From Mesorhizobium atlanticum (GTDB taxonomy: Bacteria > Pseudomonadota > Alphaproteobacteria > Rhizobiales > Rhizobiaceae): a stretch of 64,000 nt of DNA. The position numbers and the translations under genes are program-made. The first letter of the stretch is position 1, and each line of letters opens with the position of its first letter. Positions 52,376 through 61,313 of this stretch are shown here, piece by piece. Below the pieces are notes generated by a model that was given only the letters and a program-made list of their open reading frames with translations, ran no database searches and was not told the DNA's origin. The DNA is taken from the NCBI RefSeq assembly GCF_003289965.1, contig NZ_QMBQ01000008.1, forward strand, positions 186,001 through 250,000, in the 5' to 3' direction.

Positions 52376-52846
52376 TTAGCGTTTGGAGAACTGGAAGCTG
52401 CGGCGGGCCTTGGCCTTGCCGTACTTCTTGCGCTCGACCACGCGGCTGTCGCGGGTCAGGAAGCCGCCCTTCTTGAGCACCGAGCGCAGGCCCGGCTCAT
52501 AATAGGTCAGCGCCTTGGAGATACCGTGACGCACCGCACCGGCCTGGCCAGAGAGGCCGCCGCCGATGACGGTGGCGACGATGTCGTACTGGCCGGCGCG
52601 GTTGGCCGCGACGATCGGCTGGTTGAGGATCATCTGCAGCACCGGACGCGCGAAATAGGTCGCGAATTCCTTGTCGTTGACAGTGATCTTGCCGGAGCCC
52701 GGCTTCACCCAGACGCGCGCGATGGCGTTCTTGCGCTTGCCGGTGGCGTAGGCGCGGCCCGACTTGTCGAGCTTCTGGACATGCACGGGCGCGGCCGGCT
52801 GCGCGGCGACGGTGCCGAGTTCTGCGAGCGAGGAAAGCTCAGCCAT
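52376..52846 (-). CDS. rpsI: 30S ribosomal protein S9, 156 aa
   Basis: C-terminal S9 fold complete: SGRAYATGKRKNAIARVWVKPG, GGGLSGQAGAVRHGISKAL, and the ending DSRVVERKKYGKAKARRSFQFSKR, whose basic tail reaches the ribosomal P site. The N-terminal ~25 residues are an alphaproteobacterial extension. The start overlaps the rplM stop (TAATG). Confidence 0.97.
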   Translation of the reverse strand: MAELSSLAELGTVAAQPAAPVHVQKLDKSGRAYATGKRKNAIARVWVKPGSGKITVNDKEFATYFARPVLQMILNQPIVAANRAGQYDIVATVIGGGLSGQAGAVRHGISKALTYYEPGLRSVLKKGGFLTRDSRVVERKKYGKAKARRSFQFSKR

Positions 52847-53310
52847 TACGAGGCCCTCTTATTCTTGGAGTTCAGCTTGGCCACGTCGAGCGTGACGGGC
52901 TGCTGGGCGGTGTGCGGATGCTCGGCGCCGGCATAGACGCGGAGATTCTTCATCTGGCGGCGGCCAAGCGGGCCACGCGGGATCATGCGCTCGACGGCCT
53001 TCTCGACGACGCGCTCGGGGAAACGGCCCTCGAGCAGCTGGCGCGCGGTGCGCTCCTTGATGCCGCCGGGATGGCCGGTGTGCCAGTAGTAGACCTTGTC
53101 GGTGTACTTCTTGCCGGTGAACACCACCTTGTCGGCATTGATGACGATGACGTTGTCGCCATCATCGACATGCGGGGTGAAGGTGGGCTTGTGCTTGCCG
53201 CGCAGATGGTTGGCGATGACAGTGGCCAGACGACCGACGACGAGACCTTCAGCGTCGATCAGAACCCACTTCTTCACCACATCCGCAGGCTTCTGCGAAA
53301 AGGTAGCCAT
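52846..53310 (-). CDS. rplM: 50S ribosomal protein L13, 154 aa
   Basis: L13 with KKWVLIDAEGLVVGRLATVIANHLRGKHKP, GDNVIVINADKVVFTGKK, HTGHPGGIKE and MIPRGPLGRRQMKNLRVYAG. ATG 53310 gives the normal length; an upstream in-frame start would add about 55 residues not seen in L13. First gene of rplM-rpsI. The 226-base upstream region should hold its promoter; I could not recognise an L13 leader structure. Confidence 0.97.
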   Translation of the reverse strand: MATFSQKPADVVKKWVLIDAEGLVVGRLATVIANHLRGKHKPTFTPHVDDGDNVIVINADKVVFTGKKYTDKVYYWHTGHPGGIKERTARQLLEGRFPERVVEKAVERMIPRGPLGRRQMKNLRVYAGAEHPHTAQQPVTLDVAKLNSKNKRAS

Positions 53311-53537
53311 GGTTTTGCTCTCAGGTTGACCTTTCCCGTCCAGGAGGGACAAGAGAAGGCGTTTCTTGTTGCTTGGATTGACGGGAAAGCCGGAGCCACC
53401 CGCCAATAACAAAACGGCGGCCATTGCGGCCGCTGCTTCGGGTGGGCTTATAGGCGAGGGCGCCTGACGCGTCAAGGCAGCCGAAAATGCGTATAGCGAA
53501 TAAAACGTCGAGAAAACAATATGTTAATTGAACGGTA

Positions 53538-53825
53538 TTATTTTACCACAAGACCGACCTGCACAAGCGGCCGAACTAGGGGCACCGAAACCAGATAGGC
53601 CCCACGACACAGCGCAGTCCGGATTTCGGGAATAGACATAATTGCCTCATGGCTGGACGGCTCGGCAACGGGAATATCCTCGGCCCAGATCTGCAGAGCC
53701 TCGACTGCGTTCGGACCGATATCCTTTTCCTCGTCCGCAGCCGAAAAGCATCCCGGAATGTCCGGGAATTGAACACCGAACGCGCTATCTCCGGTCTTTT
53801 GAACAAGCGCGAAGTAGCTCTTCAT
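53538..53825 (-). pseudogene. HicB-type antitoxin, apparently truncated, 95 aa, no HicA partner
   Basis: The N-terminal HicB fold is present (KSYFALVQKTGDSAFGVQFPDIPGCFSAADEEKD, then NAVEALQIWAED). The protein stops just where the C-terminal DNA-binding ribbon-helix-helix should begin (RGAYLVSVPLVRPLVQVGLVVK). No hicA toxin lies on either side. The DNA after the stop (53470-53540) is AT-rich compared with the neighbourhood. It is either a degraded antitoxin or a shortened orphan HicB. Confidence 0.7.
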
Positions 53826-53827
53826 TT

Positions 53828-54286
53828 TCAACCTCTTGAGTCCCTTTTCCTCGGGATCGAATAGGTCCCGGTGGCATGCGCCACAGTGTGTCCATCCGGC
53901 CCCGCCACGATGTCGATGTCGAACACCATCAGGCTCTTGCCGAGCTTCAGGATCCGGCAATGGCCGTCTATCGGACCGGCTTCGGCCTTGCGCATGAAGT
54001 TGATGTCGAGGTTGACCGTCACCGAAAGCGCGTCCGGTCCGGCGTGACTGAGCACGCAGACATAGCCGCCAATGTCGGCCAGCGTGAATAAGGACGGGCC
54101 TGAGACCGTGCCGCCGGGGCGCAGATGCCGCTCGTCGGCGTTGAGCCGCACGGTGCAGCCGCCGGGAAACACGTCGATCGCCTCGTAGGAGATGAAGTTG
54201 TCGTTGAGCTGCGGATAGACGCTCGCCATCAGCGCATTGACTTCCGCCGCGTTGAGCATTGGCTTCAGATCGCTTTGGGCGGGCAT
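53828..54286 (-). CDS. PaaI-type hotdog-fold thioesterase, 152 aa
   Basis: Single hotdog domain: RHLRPGGTVSGPSLFTLADIGGYV (the acidic residue in the helix is catalytic in the family), then VTVNLDINFMRKAEAG and GHTVAHATGTYSIP. It should hydrolyse acyl-CoA or aryl-CoA thioesters. ATG 54286 has an AGGA site; a TTG six bases upstream is an alternative. The next gene downstream is the HicB fragment, two bases away. Confidence 0.86.
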   Translation of the reverse strand: MPAQSDLKPMLNAAEVNALMASVYPQLNDNFISYEAIDVFPGGCTVRLNADERHLRPGGTVSGPSLFTLADIGGYVCVLSHAGPDALSVTVNLDINFMRKAEAGPIDGHCRILKLGKSLMVFDIDIVAGPDGHTVAHATGTYSIPRKRDSRG

Positions 54287-54437
54287 GGGCAACGTCCTAT
54301 ATTAGGTGACAGCTCCGGGCGATATGCCTGGACCAAACGGTGCGACGGAGAAAACACGCCTCGCGGCTGTTCTTCAACCGGCAGCGTGCTAGTTCTGTTG
54401 CTCCATGCGCCGCGCGCGCTGACCCGAGAGATTGGAC

Positions 54438-55259
54438 ATGGCTGAAGTTGTTGCCATCAAGCCCGCCGTCGCCGACGGCCCCGTTCTAGTCAGCCAGGAC
54501 AAGGGCATTCTGCGCTTTACGCTCGCCAGCCCGCCGGCCAACGCGCTCTCACTGGCGACGATGGCGTCGCTGCAAGCCGAGTTCGATCGCGTCAAGTCCG
54601 ACAAGTCCGTGCGCGTCATCATCCTGGCGGCGTCGGGAAAAGTGTTCTGCGCCGGTCACGACCTCAAGGAAATGACGGCGCACCGCGCCGAAGCGGATCG
54701 CGGCAAGGCCTTCTTCGAAAAGACCTTTGACGCCTGCGCGACGTTGATGCAGACCATCGTGCGCCACCCGAAGCCGGTGATCGCCGAGGTCGACGGCCTG
54801 GCGACCGCCGCCGGCCTCCAACTGGTCGCGAGCTGTGACCTCGCCATCGCCTCGCATGAGGCGACCTTCTGCACGCCTGGCGTCAATATCGGCCTGTTCT
54901 GCTCGACGCCGATGGTGGCGCTGTCGCGCAACGTCTCGCGCAAGCAGGCGATGGAAATGCTGCTCACCGGCGAGACGATCGACGCCGCGACCGCCAAGGA
55001 ATTCGGCCTGATCAACCGCATCGTGCCGCGCGAATATTTGAATCAGGTTGTCAACAAATACGCGCAAACCATTGCTTCGAAATCGTCTTTGGTGGTCAAG
55101 GCCGGCAAGGAAGCTTTCTACGCCCAGGCCGAGATGGGGCTGGCCGACGCCTATGCCTATACCGGCCGTGTGATGGTGGAAAACATGCTGGCCCGCGACG
55201 CCGAGGAAGGCATCGGCGCCTTCATCGGCAAGCGCAAGCCGCAATGGACCGACGAGTAG
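54438..55259 (+). CDS. Enoyl-CoA hydratase/isomerase family protein, 273 aa
   Basis: Crotonase fold. Oxyanion-hole segments are FCAGHDLKEM and TAAGLQLVASCDLAIAS. The catalytic glutamates of classic hydratases are not both evident: the segment after the second block reads EATFCTPGVNIGLFCSTPMV. It belongs to the ECHDC3-like subgroup, whose substrate is not known. Start at ATG 54438 after GAGAG. Confidence 0.88.
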   Translation: MAEVVAIKPAVADGPVLVSQDKGILRFTLASPPANALSLATMASLQAEFDRVKSDKSVRVIILAASGKVFCAGHDLKEMTAHRAEADRGKAFFEKTFDACATLMQTIVRHPKPVIAEVDGLATAAGLQLVASCDLAIASHEATFCTPGVNIGLFCSTPMVALSRNVSRKQAMEMLLTGETIDAATAKEFGLINRIVPREYLNQVVNKYAQTIASKSSLVVKAGKEAFYAQAEMGLADAYAYTGRVMVENMLARDAEEGIGAFIGKRKPQWTDE

Positions 55260-55303
55260 CCGGTTTGAATGAAGCCGCGCCATTCCATCGCTGAAGGTCC
55301 GCC

Positions 55304-56080
55304 GTGGCTGCCCGCAAGCAACTGACGCGGTTGAAAGCGCCCTACCTCAAGCGCATCCTGCTTGAGCCGTCACGCGTTGCCGACTGGGAGCAATATCCCT
55401 GGAACCTGCCGATTTTCCGCGACCGCGAGTTCGAGTTCGAATTCGCTTCGGCCATCACCATCATCGTCGGCGAGAACGGCACCGGCAAATCGACACTGCT
55501 GGAAGCGATCGGTGCCTTGGCCGGTTATGACGAGGCTGGCGGCGGCAAGGGCTACATGCCCGTCGATCATTCTCGCGCCATCGACAAGAGCGGCGCAGGG
55601 CTGGCGAGCAGTTTCCGGTGCCACTGGCTGCCAAAGGTGACCGCGGGCTGGTTCTTTCGCGCCGAGTCATTCTATTCGGTTGCACGCTATCTCGACGAGG
55701 CGGCGCGGGAATCCGGCGGTGCGCCGCCCGATTTCCTCTCATGGTCGCATGGCGAAGGTTTTATCCGCTTCTTCGAAGAGCGCTGCCGCCGGCAAGGCAT
55801 CTACATTCTCGACGAGCCCGAAAGCGCGCGCTCGCCGACGCGTCAGATCGAGCTGCTCAAATTGCTTCAACGCATGGAGCAGTCCGGCACCGCGCAGGTG
55901 ATCATGGCGACGCACTCGCCTTTGCTGATGGCTTGTCCGAACGCGCGGCTCTTCCGCATAAGCCGCTTCGGCCTCGACTCGATCGATTTTCAGGACACCG
56001 ACCATTTTCGCATGATGCGCGACTTCTGCAGCGATCCGGCTGCCTTTCTCGCCGAAGCGCTGTATGAGGACGAGCCATGA
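55304..56080 (+). CDS. ABC-type AAA ATPase (SMC/RecF-like), 258 aa
   Basis: A soluble ATPase with Walker A IVGENGTGKSTLLEA (residues 53-67), signature LSWSHGEGF, Walker B GIYILDEPESA and switch ATHSPLLMA. The Q-loop region is replaced by a WFFRAESFYSVARYLDE segment typical of small predicted ATPases. No membrane partner is linked. Such stand-alone ATPases occur in many rhizobia with unknown role. The GTG start follows a GAAGGTCC site. Overlaps the next gene by four bases (ATGA). Confidence 0.82.
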   Translation: MAARKQLTRLKAPYLKRILLEPSRVADWEQYPWNLPIFRDREFEFEFASAITIIVGENGTGKSTLLEAIGALAGYDEAGGGKGYMPVDHSRAIDKSGAGLASSFRCHWLPKVTAGWFFRAESFYSVARYLDEAARESGGAPPDFLSWSHGEGFIRFFEERCRRQGIYILDEPESARSPTRQIELLKLLQRMEQSGTAQVIMATHSPLLMACPNARLFRISRFGLDSIDFQDTDHFRMMRDFCSDPAAFLAEALYEDEP

Positions 56081-56598
56081 ATCACGACACTTACGACAAC
56101 ACCTACATCGCCGGCATTCTGAACTCGGTGAAGACGATCGCCATGGTGGGCGCGTCGCCCAACGACGTGCGGCCGAGCTACTTCGTGTTGAAATATCTAT
56201 TGGCCAAAGGCTTTTCGGTGCTGCCGATCAATCCCGGTCACGCCGGCAAGCAGATCCTCGGACAGACGGTCTATGCCAGCCTCGCCGACCTGCCGCATCC
56301 GGTCGACATGGTCGACATCTTTCGCGCTTCTTCGGCGGTCCCTGGCATCGTCGACCAGGTGCTGAAACTCGACCCACTGCCCAAGGTCGTCTGGATGCAG
56401 CTCGGCGTGCGCCATGACGAGGCCGCCGCCCGCGCCGAGGCGGCCGGCATCAAGGTGGTGATGAACCGCTGTCCAAAGATCGAATATGGCAAGCTGTCCG
56501 GCGAGATCGGCTGGACCGGTGTCAATTCCGGCGTTCTCTCGTCGAAGAAGCCGATAATGCGACAGGGTTTTCAGAGCTTCGGCGTGCGGCAGAAATAA
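56077..56598 (+). CDS. CoA-binding domain protein (YccU-like), 173 aa
   Basis: Rossmann-type CoA_binding_2 domain: TIAMVGASPNDVRPSYFVLKYLLAKGFSVLPINPG, then MVDIFRASSAVPGIVDQVL and VWMQLGVRHDEAAARAEAAGIKVVMNRCPKIEY. Members bind CoA and may report or carry acyl-CoA state. Translationally coupled to the upstream ATPase gene. metY follows after 157 bases. Confidence 0.87.
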   Translation: MNHDTYDNTYIAGILNSVKTIAMVGASPNDVRPSYFVLKYLLAKGFSVLPINPGHAGKQILGQTVYASLADLPHPVDMVDIFRASSAVPGIVDQVLKLDPLPKVVWMQLGVRHDEAAARAEAAGIKVVMNRCPKIEYGKLSGEIGWTGVNSGVLSSKKPIMRQGFQSFGVRQK

Positions 56599-56755
56599 GC
56601 AGGCGCAGCTCGCGCAAAATTATTCCGGGAAGAAATAGATTTTCTCGGGCGTTCGCCCAAGGTCGCACCCCGAAAGGTATTTTCTTCTTTGCATTCCAAC
56701 TCGGGCTTCGCCAAGAATGCCCGGCGATTTTTCGAAGATCAGGAGAGGGATTTCG

Positions 56756-58036
56756 ATGACCCGTACGCCCGGTTTCAACACTTTGGCCGTTCATGCCGGC
56801 GCCAAGCCAGATCCGGCAACCGGCGCGCGCGCCACGCCGATCTACCAGACCACCTCCTTCGTCTTCGACGACGCCGACCATGCCGCCTCGCTGTTCGGGC
56901 TGAAGGCCTTCGGCAACATCTACACCCGCATCATGAACCCGACGCAGGCGGTGCTTGAGGAGCGCCTCGCAGCACTCGAAGGCGGCACCGCCGCGCTTGC
57001 CGTTGCTTCCGGCCATGCCGCGCAGGTCATCGTCTTCCACAATCTGATGCAGCCCGGCGAGAATTTCATCGCCGCCAACAAGCTCTATGGCGGTTCGATC
57101 AACCAGTTCGGCCACGCCTTCAAGAATTACGGCTGGGAGGTGCGCTGGGCCGACGTCAACGACCTCTCGACCTTCGAGAACCAGATCGACGACAAGACCA
57201 AGGCGATCTTCATCGAAAGCCTCGCCAATCCAGGTGGCGTCTTCGTCGACATCGAGAAGATCGGCGACATCGCCCGCAAGCATGGCCTGCCGTTGATCGT
57301 CGACAACACGCTGGCTTCGCCCTATCTGGTGCGTCCGATCGAGCATGGCGCCGACATCGTCGTGCATTCGCTGACAAAATTCATCGGCGGACACGGCAAT
57401 TCGATCGGCGGCGTCATCGTCGACGGCGGTACGTTCGACTGGTCGAAATCCGGCAAATATCCGATGCTGTCGGAGCCGCGACCCGAATATGGCGGGCTCG
57501 TCCTGCATGAGACCTTCGGCAATTTCGCCTTCGCCATTGCCGCGCGCGTTCTCGGCCTGCGCGATCTCGGCCCGGCGATCTCGCCCTTCAACGCTTTCCT
57601 GATCCTGACCGGCCTGGAGACGCTGCCGCTCAGGATGCAGCGTCACTGCGACAACGCCGCAAGCGTCGCCGGCTGGCTCTCCAACCATCCCAAGGTAGCC
57701 TGGGTGAACTATCCCGGACTGCCAAGCGACAAGAACAATGCGCTGCAGAAGAAATATTCGCCGCAGGGCGCGGGCGCCGTCTTCACCTTCGGTCTCAAGG
57801 GCGGTTACGAGGCCGGCGTCAAATTCGTCGAGGCACTCGAACTGTTCTCGCATCTCGCCAATGTCGGCGACACCAAGTCGCTGGTCATCCATCCGGCCTC
57901 GACCACGCATCGCCAGCTGTCCGACGAGCAGAAGGTCAAGGCCGGCGCCGGGCCTGACACGGTGCGGTTGTCGATCGGCATCGAGGACGTCAACGACATC
58001 GTCGCCGATCTCGAACAGGCGCTGAGCAAGGTCTGA
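56756..58036 (+). CDS. metY: O-acetylhomoserine sulfhydrylase, 426 aa
   Basis: Cys/Met-metabolism PLP enzyme: FNTLAVHAGAKPDPATGARATPIYQTTSFVFDD, TRIMNPTQAVLEERLAALEGG, and the PLP lysine in HSLTKFIGGHGNSIGGVIVD. The length of about 426 and the insert after residue 220 fit O-acetylhomoserine aminocarboxypropyltransferase. It makes homocysteine from O-acetylhomoserine and sulfide. The 157-base leader has hairpins but I see no SAM-II consensus. The cupin gene starts one base after the stop. Confidence 0.94.
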   Translation: MTRTPGFNTLAVHAGAKPDPATGARATPIYQTTSFVFDDADHAASLFGLKAFGNIYTRIMNPTQAVLEERLAALEGGTAALAVASGHAAQVIVFHNLMQPGENFIAANKLYGGSINQFGHAFKNYGWEVRWADVNDLSTFENQIDDKTKAIFIESLANPGGVFVDIEKIGDIARKHGLPLIVDNTLASPYLVRPIEHGADIVVHSLTKFIGGHGNSIGGVIVDGGTFDWSKSGKYPMLSEPRPEYGGLVLHETFGNFAFAIAARVLGLRDLGPAISPFNAFLILTGLETLPLRMQRHCDNAASVAGWLSNHPKVAWVNYPGLPSDKNNALQKKYSPQGAGAVFTFGLKGGYEAGVKFVEALELFSHLANVGDTKSLVIHPASTTHRQLSDEQKVKAGAGPDTVRLSIGIEDVNDIVADLEQALSKV

Positions 58037-58037
58037 T

Positions 58038-58382
58038 ATGTCGGCCTTTCTTTCGGTCGATGTCGAAGCCGTCGAGCCGGAGGCCGGTGCGCCGGCCCCG
58101 GACCGGGTGATCTCAGGCGATCCGAAATTCCGCACCTGGAATGTCGAGGAGCGCGACGGCGGCCTCTATGCCGGCATCTGGGAAGCGACGCCGGGCAAAT
58201 GGCGCATCTCTTACGACGAATGGGAGTTCTGCCACATCCTGTCCGGCGTCTCGGTGATCGCCGAGGATGGCGGCGAGGCGCGCACGGTGCGGGCCGGCGA
58301 CAGTTTCGTGCTAAGGCCGGGGTTCAAAGGGACCTGGGAAGTGCTCGAGACGACGCGCAAGGAATATGTGATCAAGCTTTGA
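58038..58382 (+). CDS. Cupin domain protein (DUF861 type), 114 aa
   Basis: Small single cupin: KFRTWNVEERDGGLYAGIWEATPGKWRISYDEWEFCHILSGVSVIAEDGG, then GDSFVLRPGFKGTWEVLETTRKEYV. This is the (S)-ureidoglycine aminohydrolase-like DUF861 group. It immediately follows metY, so it is probably cotranscribed. The function is unknown. Confidence 0.85.
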   Translation: MSAFLSVDVEAVEPEAGAPAPDRVISGDPKFRTWNVEERDGGLYAGIWEATPGKWRISYDEWEFCHILSGVSVIAEDGGEARTVRAGDSFVLRPGFKGTWEVLETTRKEYVIKL

Positions 58383-58396
58383 GCGTTTCGCAGGAC

Positions 58397-59104
58397 TCAG
58401 AGCAGCCGGTCGACATCGCTGTCGGAAAAGCCAAATTGGCCCATCATCTCCCGATGCCAGGCGCTTCCGAGCAGATCACCGAGACATTGGTCGACGCGCC
58501 GGCGCAGCGCGTCATTGCCCTTGGCGAGAGCGAAAGCGCCCGCGGCGGGCTGCCGTTCGGAAGCCGGCACATCGATCACATCGAGCAACGCGCCTGGCCG
58601 GCTGTTGACATAGCCGCGATGCGCCATGGCGACGCTGGCATAGGCGTCGGCGCGGCCTGCCGCGACGGCTTCGGCGGCCTCGGCCTGCGTGGCGAATATC
58701 CTGATCCGGCGGGGCGGCACGCCGTTCCGCAGCGCGGTCTGGTGCTGGATCTGGTCGGATATCACCGCGAGCACGGCGGAGGGATGCTGCGCGACGGAGC
58801 GATAGCCGTTCAGCTCCAGCGGATTGCCTTTGGCGACCATCAGCCCGTCCGGCAGCGACCAGATTGGCCGCGTGAAGTCCACGAGCTTGCTGCGCTCCTC
58901 GGAGATGAACAGGCCCGTCGTCATGTCCCAGCGGCCGTCGACCAAACCGGGGAGCAGTTCGGCGAACTCCGTCTCGATCGACGAGAAGTCCTCCGATTTG
59001 AGCACCTGGCAAACCTTCTCGGCGAGCACTGCATCGCAACCGCCGAGCTTGCCGGTAGCATCGGTGAAGCAAAAGGGCGGCTCCTGCAGATAGGCGAATT
59101 TCAT
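58397..59104 (-). CDS. Leaderless solute-binding-protein-like protein, 235 aa
   Basis: SBP_bac_3 fold of amino-acid binding proteins: KFAYLQEPPFCFTDATGKLGGCDAVLAEKV, MTTGLFISEERSKLVDFTRPIW, QAEAAEAVAAGRADAYAS and GFSDSDVDRLL. It starts directly with the first strand; no signal peptide fits either here or in an upstream extension. It may therefore act in the cytoplasm. It lies 52 bases after a P450 gene on the same strand and has no linked permease. Confidence 0.8.
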   Translation of the reverse strand: MKFAYLQEPPFCFTDATGKLGGCDAVLAEKVCQVLKSEDFSSIETEFAELLPGLVDGRWDMTTGLFISEERSKLVDFTRPIWSLPDGLMVAKGNPLELNGYRSVAQHPSAVLAVISDQIQHQTALRNGVPPRRIRIFATQAEAAEAVAAGRADAYASVAMAHRGYVNSRPGALLDVIDVPASERQPAAGAFALAKGNDALRRRVDQCLGDLLGSAWHREMMGQFGFSDSDVDRLL

Positions 59105-59156
59105 GGTTAGGTTCCGGACGACGATTTCAGCTGTTCGAGGCGGAACGGTTTGCCGG

Positions 59157-60395
59157 TCAAAAGGCCACGGCAACCCGTTCAAGCCCATGGAAATGGTAAG
59201 TGTCGCGGAAGCGCGGCTCGTCCGCCAGGCGCAGATCCGGCAGCCGGTCGAACAGCGTCTTCAGCGACACCTGCAGTTCAAGCCTCGCCAGCGGCGCGCC
59301 GATGCAGAAATGGATGCCGGCGCCGAAGGAAACGTTCTTCTGGTCCGTGCGGGCCGGGTTGAAGCTATCAGGCGCGGCAAAGGCCAGCGGATCGCGATTG
59401 GCCATACCGAGCAGCAGCGCGACCATCTCGCCGGGCTTGACCATGATGCCTGGCGAAATCTCGATCTCCTCATAGGCATAGCGCAGGAACATATGCAGGG
59501 GCGCGTCGAAGCGCAGGCATTCTTCGACCGCCGCGACGTTTTTCTCCGGCGTTTCAAAGAACCGGCGCGGATCGCCGCCCTGGGCCAGGATCGAACGCAC
59601 CGCATTGCCGGTCTGGTGTACCGTCGCTTCATGGCCGGCGTTGAGAAGCAGGATCGCCGAGGACACCAGCTCGTCTTCCGACAGCTTCTGGCCGTTATCC
59701 TGGGCCTCGATCAGCAGCGACAGCAGGTCGTCGCCGGGCTTCTTGCGCCGCTCGGTCACGTAGCCGCGCAGGAAGGCGGCAAAATCGCGCGCGGCGCGGT
59801 TGGCCGTGTCCTCGGTTTCGCACGTGCGGCCGTGCATGTACATGGCGACCATCTGGTGCGACCAGTCGAGCAGTTGCGGCCCCATCTCGACCGGCACGCC
59901 GAGCATCTCGGCGATGATGGTGATCGGTAAGGGCGAGGCGTAGGCCGGCAAAAGGTCGACGCCGTTTGGCTCGAAACGGTCGACCAGCTCGTTGGCCAAT
60001 GCCTCGATCCGTGGCCTGAGCCGCTCGACCTGGCGTGAGACGAAGGCACGGTTTACCAGTGTCCGCAGCCGGGTGTGCACTGGCGGCTCGAGTTCCAGCA
60101 TGGAATTGGCCTCGATCGCATCAAAGGCCACGAGGTGCGAGCGGTCGTCGCCAACGCCACGGCTGTCGGGAATACCCGCCGGGTTCTGGCGGCCGAAACG
60201 GCGGTCGCGCAGCAGCCGGTTGACGTCATCGAAACCGCCAAAACACCAGAAACCGTAGTCTTCCCAAAAGAAGGCGCTAGCAGTGCCGTGCAGGAAGGCA
60301 TAGGCCTCATAGGGGTTCTGCACGAAGGCCGGTTCATGCGGGTCGAGACGTAGGCGGCGGCTCGATGTGTCGAAGTCGAGATAGGCTGGCATCAT
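59157..60395 (-). CDS. Cytochrome P450, 412 aa
   Basis: Bacterial class I P450. The heme-thiolate loop is FGAGIHFCIGAPLARLE near residue 352. The K-helix ExxR is EECLR, followed by the FLRYAYEEIEI region. The I-helix reads LLNAGHEATVHQTGN, where the usual Thr after the acidic residue is Ala with Thr next to it. It needs a ferredoxin system not present here. The substrate is unknown. Probably cotranscribed with the leaderless binding protein. Confidence 0.92.
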   Translation of the reverse strand: MMPAYLDFDTSSRRLRLDPHEPAFVQNPYEAYAFLHGTASAFFWEDYGFWCFGGFDDVNRLLRDRRFGRQNPAGIPDSRGVGDDRSHLVAFDAIEANSMLELEPPVHTRLRTLVNRAFVSRQVERLRPRIEALANELVDRFEPNGVDLLPAYASPLPITIIAEMLGVPVEMGPQLLDWSHQMVAMYMHGRTCETEDTANRAARDFAAFLRGYVTERRKKPGDDLLSLLIEAQDNGQKLSEDELVSSAILLLNAGHEATVHQTGNAVRSILAQGGDPRRFFETPEKNVAAVEECLRFDAPLHMFLRYAYEEIEISPGIMVKPGEMVALLLGMANRDPLAFAAPDSFNPARTDQKNVSFGAGIHFCIGAPLARLELQVSLKTLFDRLPDLRLADEPRFRDTYHFHGLERVAVAF

Positions 60396-60474
60396 GCTGA
60401 ACCATTAGCGCGCCTTGTCCGTCCGATGCCAGACATGTCTTGGCGCCCGAGACGGACAAGCGTTGAGCCAGCCG

Positions 60475-61203
60475 CTAATGACCCGTTTTCAGGATGCTCG
60501 CGACCTTGGCGGCAATTGCCGCGTCGAGCGCCGGCCAGTTCGCCAGCAGCTCGCGGGGAAAACGATAGGTGAGGCTGAGCTCGTCGCCGACCTGGATGTC
60601 GCGCTCGCAAGGCGCCAGTGATTCCTCCGCGCTCGGCCCGCTGAGGCAGCGGGCGACGAACGGATCCTTGCCGGGACGCTCGGCGACGGCCAGCACCTCG
60701 TTGAGATAGCCTGACTTTTCGCTGAAAGCGTAAACCGTCGTGCCGCCCGGACCGGGCGTGCCCGGCCGTTTGATCAGGGCGCTGTAGATCGGCGCGAAAC
60801 GGCCACTCATGTCGCGCGACATCATACGCGGTTCGAACGACAGGAAGATGATCTTCCTGGTCGTCGTGTGGTTGAAGTCGTCGCGCGCGGCCGCGCTGTA
60901 GCCGTCCATCTCGGGATAGCGCAGGTAGAGATCGAGCCGTGAGGCAATGCCGTCTCGCCTCGCCTGGTCGAAGCGGATGAAGTTTGCCGGAACGCTGATG
61001 AGATTGTTGCCCATGACGATCCGGCGCACCGTCGTGTCATCGGTATAGCCGGCCATGGCGATCGACCGTCCAAGCCATTTGCCGCCGACGCTGATGGCCA
61101 CCGACAGCAGCGCGAGAGCCGCGAAAATGTAGAAGACCCGCTTCATCAAGGTCGAATCGACGACCTCGAAGTCCGGGCTCTCGGCGATATTTGCCTGTCT
61201 CAT
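60475..61203 (-). CDS. Hypothetical membrane-anchored protein, 242 aa
   Basis: One N-terminal membrane helix (VFYIFAALALLSVAISVGGKWL, residues 22-43) is followed by a periplasmic domain of about 200 residues with a pair of Cys (VARCLSGPSAEESLAPCERDI), maybe a disulfide. Family not recognised. The pattern (TTRKIIFLSFEPRMMSRDMSGRFAPIYSALI) is one I associate with conserved rhizobial proteins of unknown role. Start ATG 61203. Confidence 0.65.
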   Translation of the reverse strand: MRQANIAESPDFEVVDSTLMKRVFYIFAALALLSVAISVGGKWLGRSIAMAGYTDDTTVRRIVMGNNLISVPANFIRFDQARRDGIASRLDLYLRYPEMDGYSAAARDDFNHTTTRKIIFLSFEPRMMSRDMSGRFAPIYSALIKRPGTPGPGGTTVYAFSEKSGYLNEVLAVAERPGKDPFVARCLSGPSAEESLAPCERDIQVGDELSLTYRFPRELLANWPALDAAIAAKVASILKTGH

Positions 61204-61313
61204 TCGCTCTTTCCCGATCCGCCCACCTGTCCTTCGGCGGCACAGCCTGCGCGGCATGGCTCTTGCAGCGCGTTGGCACGAATGTGCGTTTTCATGGTAA
61301 ACGGTTGGTAAAC

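Noticed and set aside
53311..53537. An L13 autoregulatory leader upstream of rplM
   Set aside because: I could not align the region to a known leader; only a general promoter role is supportable.
56599..56755. A SAM riboswitch in front of metY
   Set aside because: There are small hairpins, but the SAM-II core pattern known upstream of rhizobial met genes could not be found.
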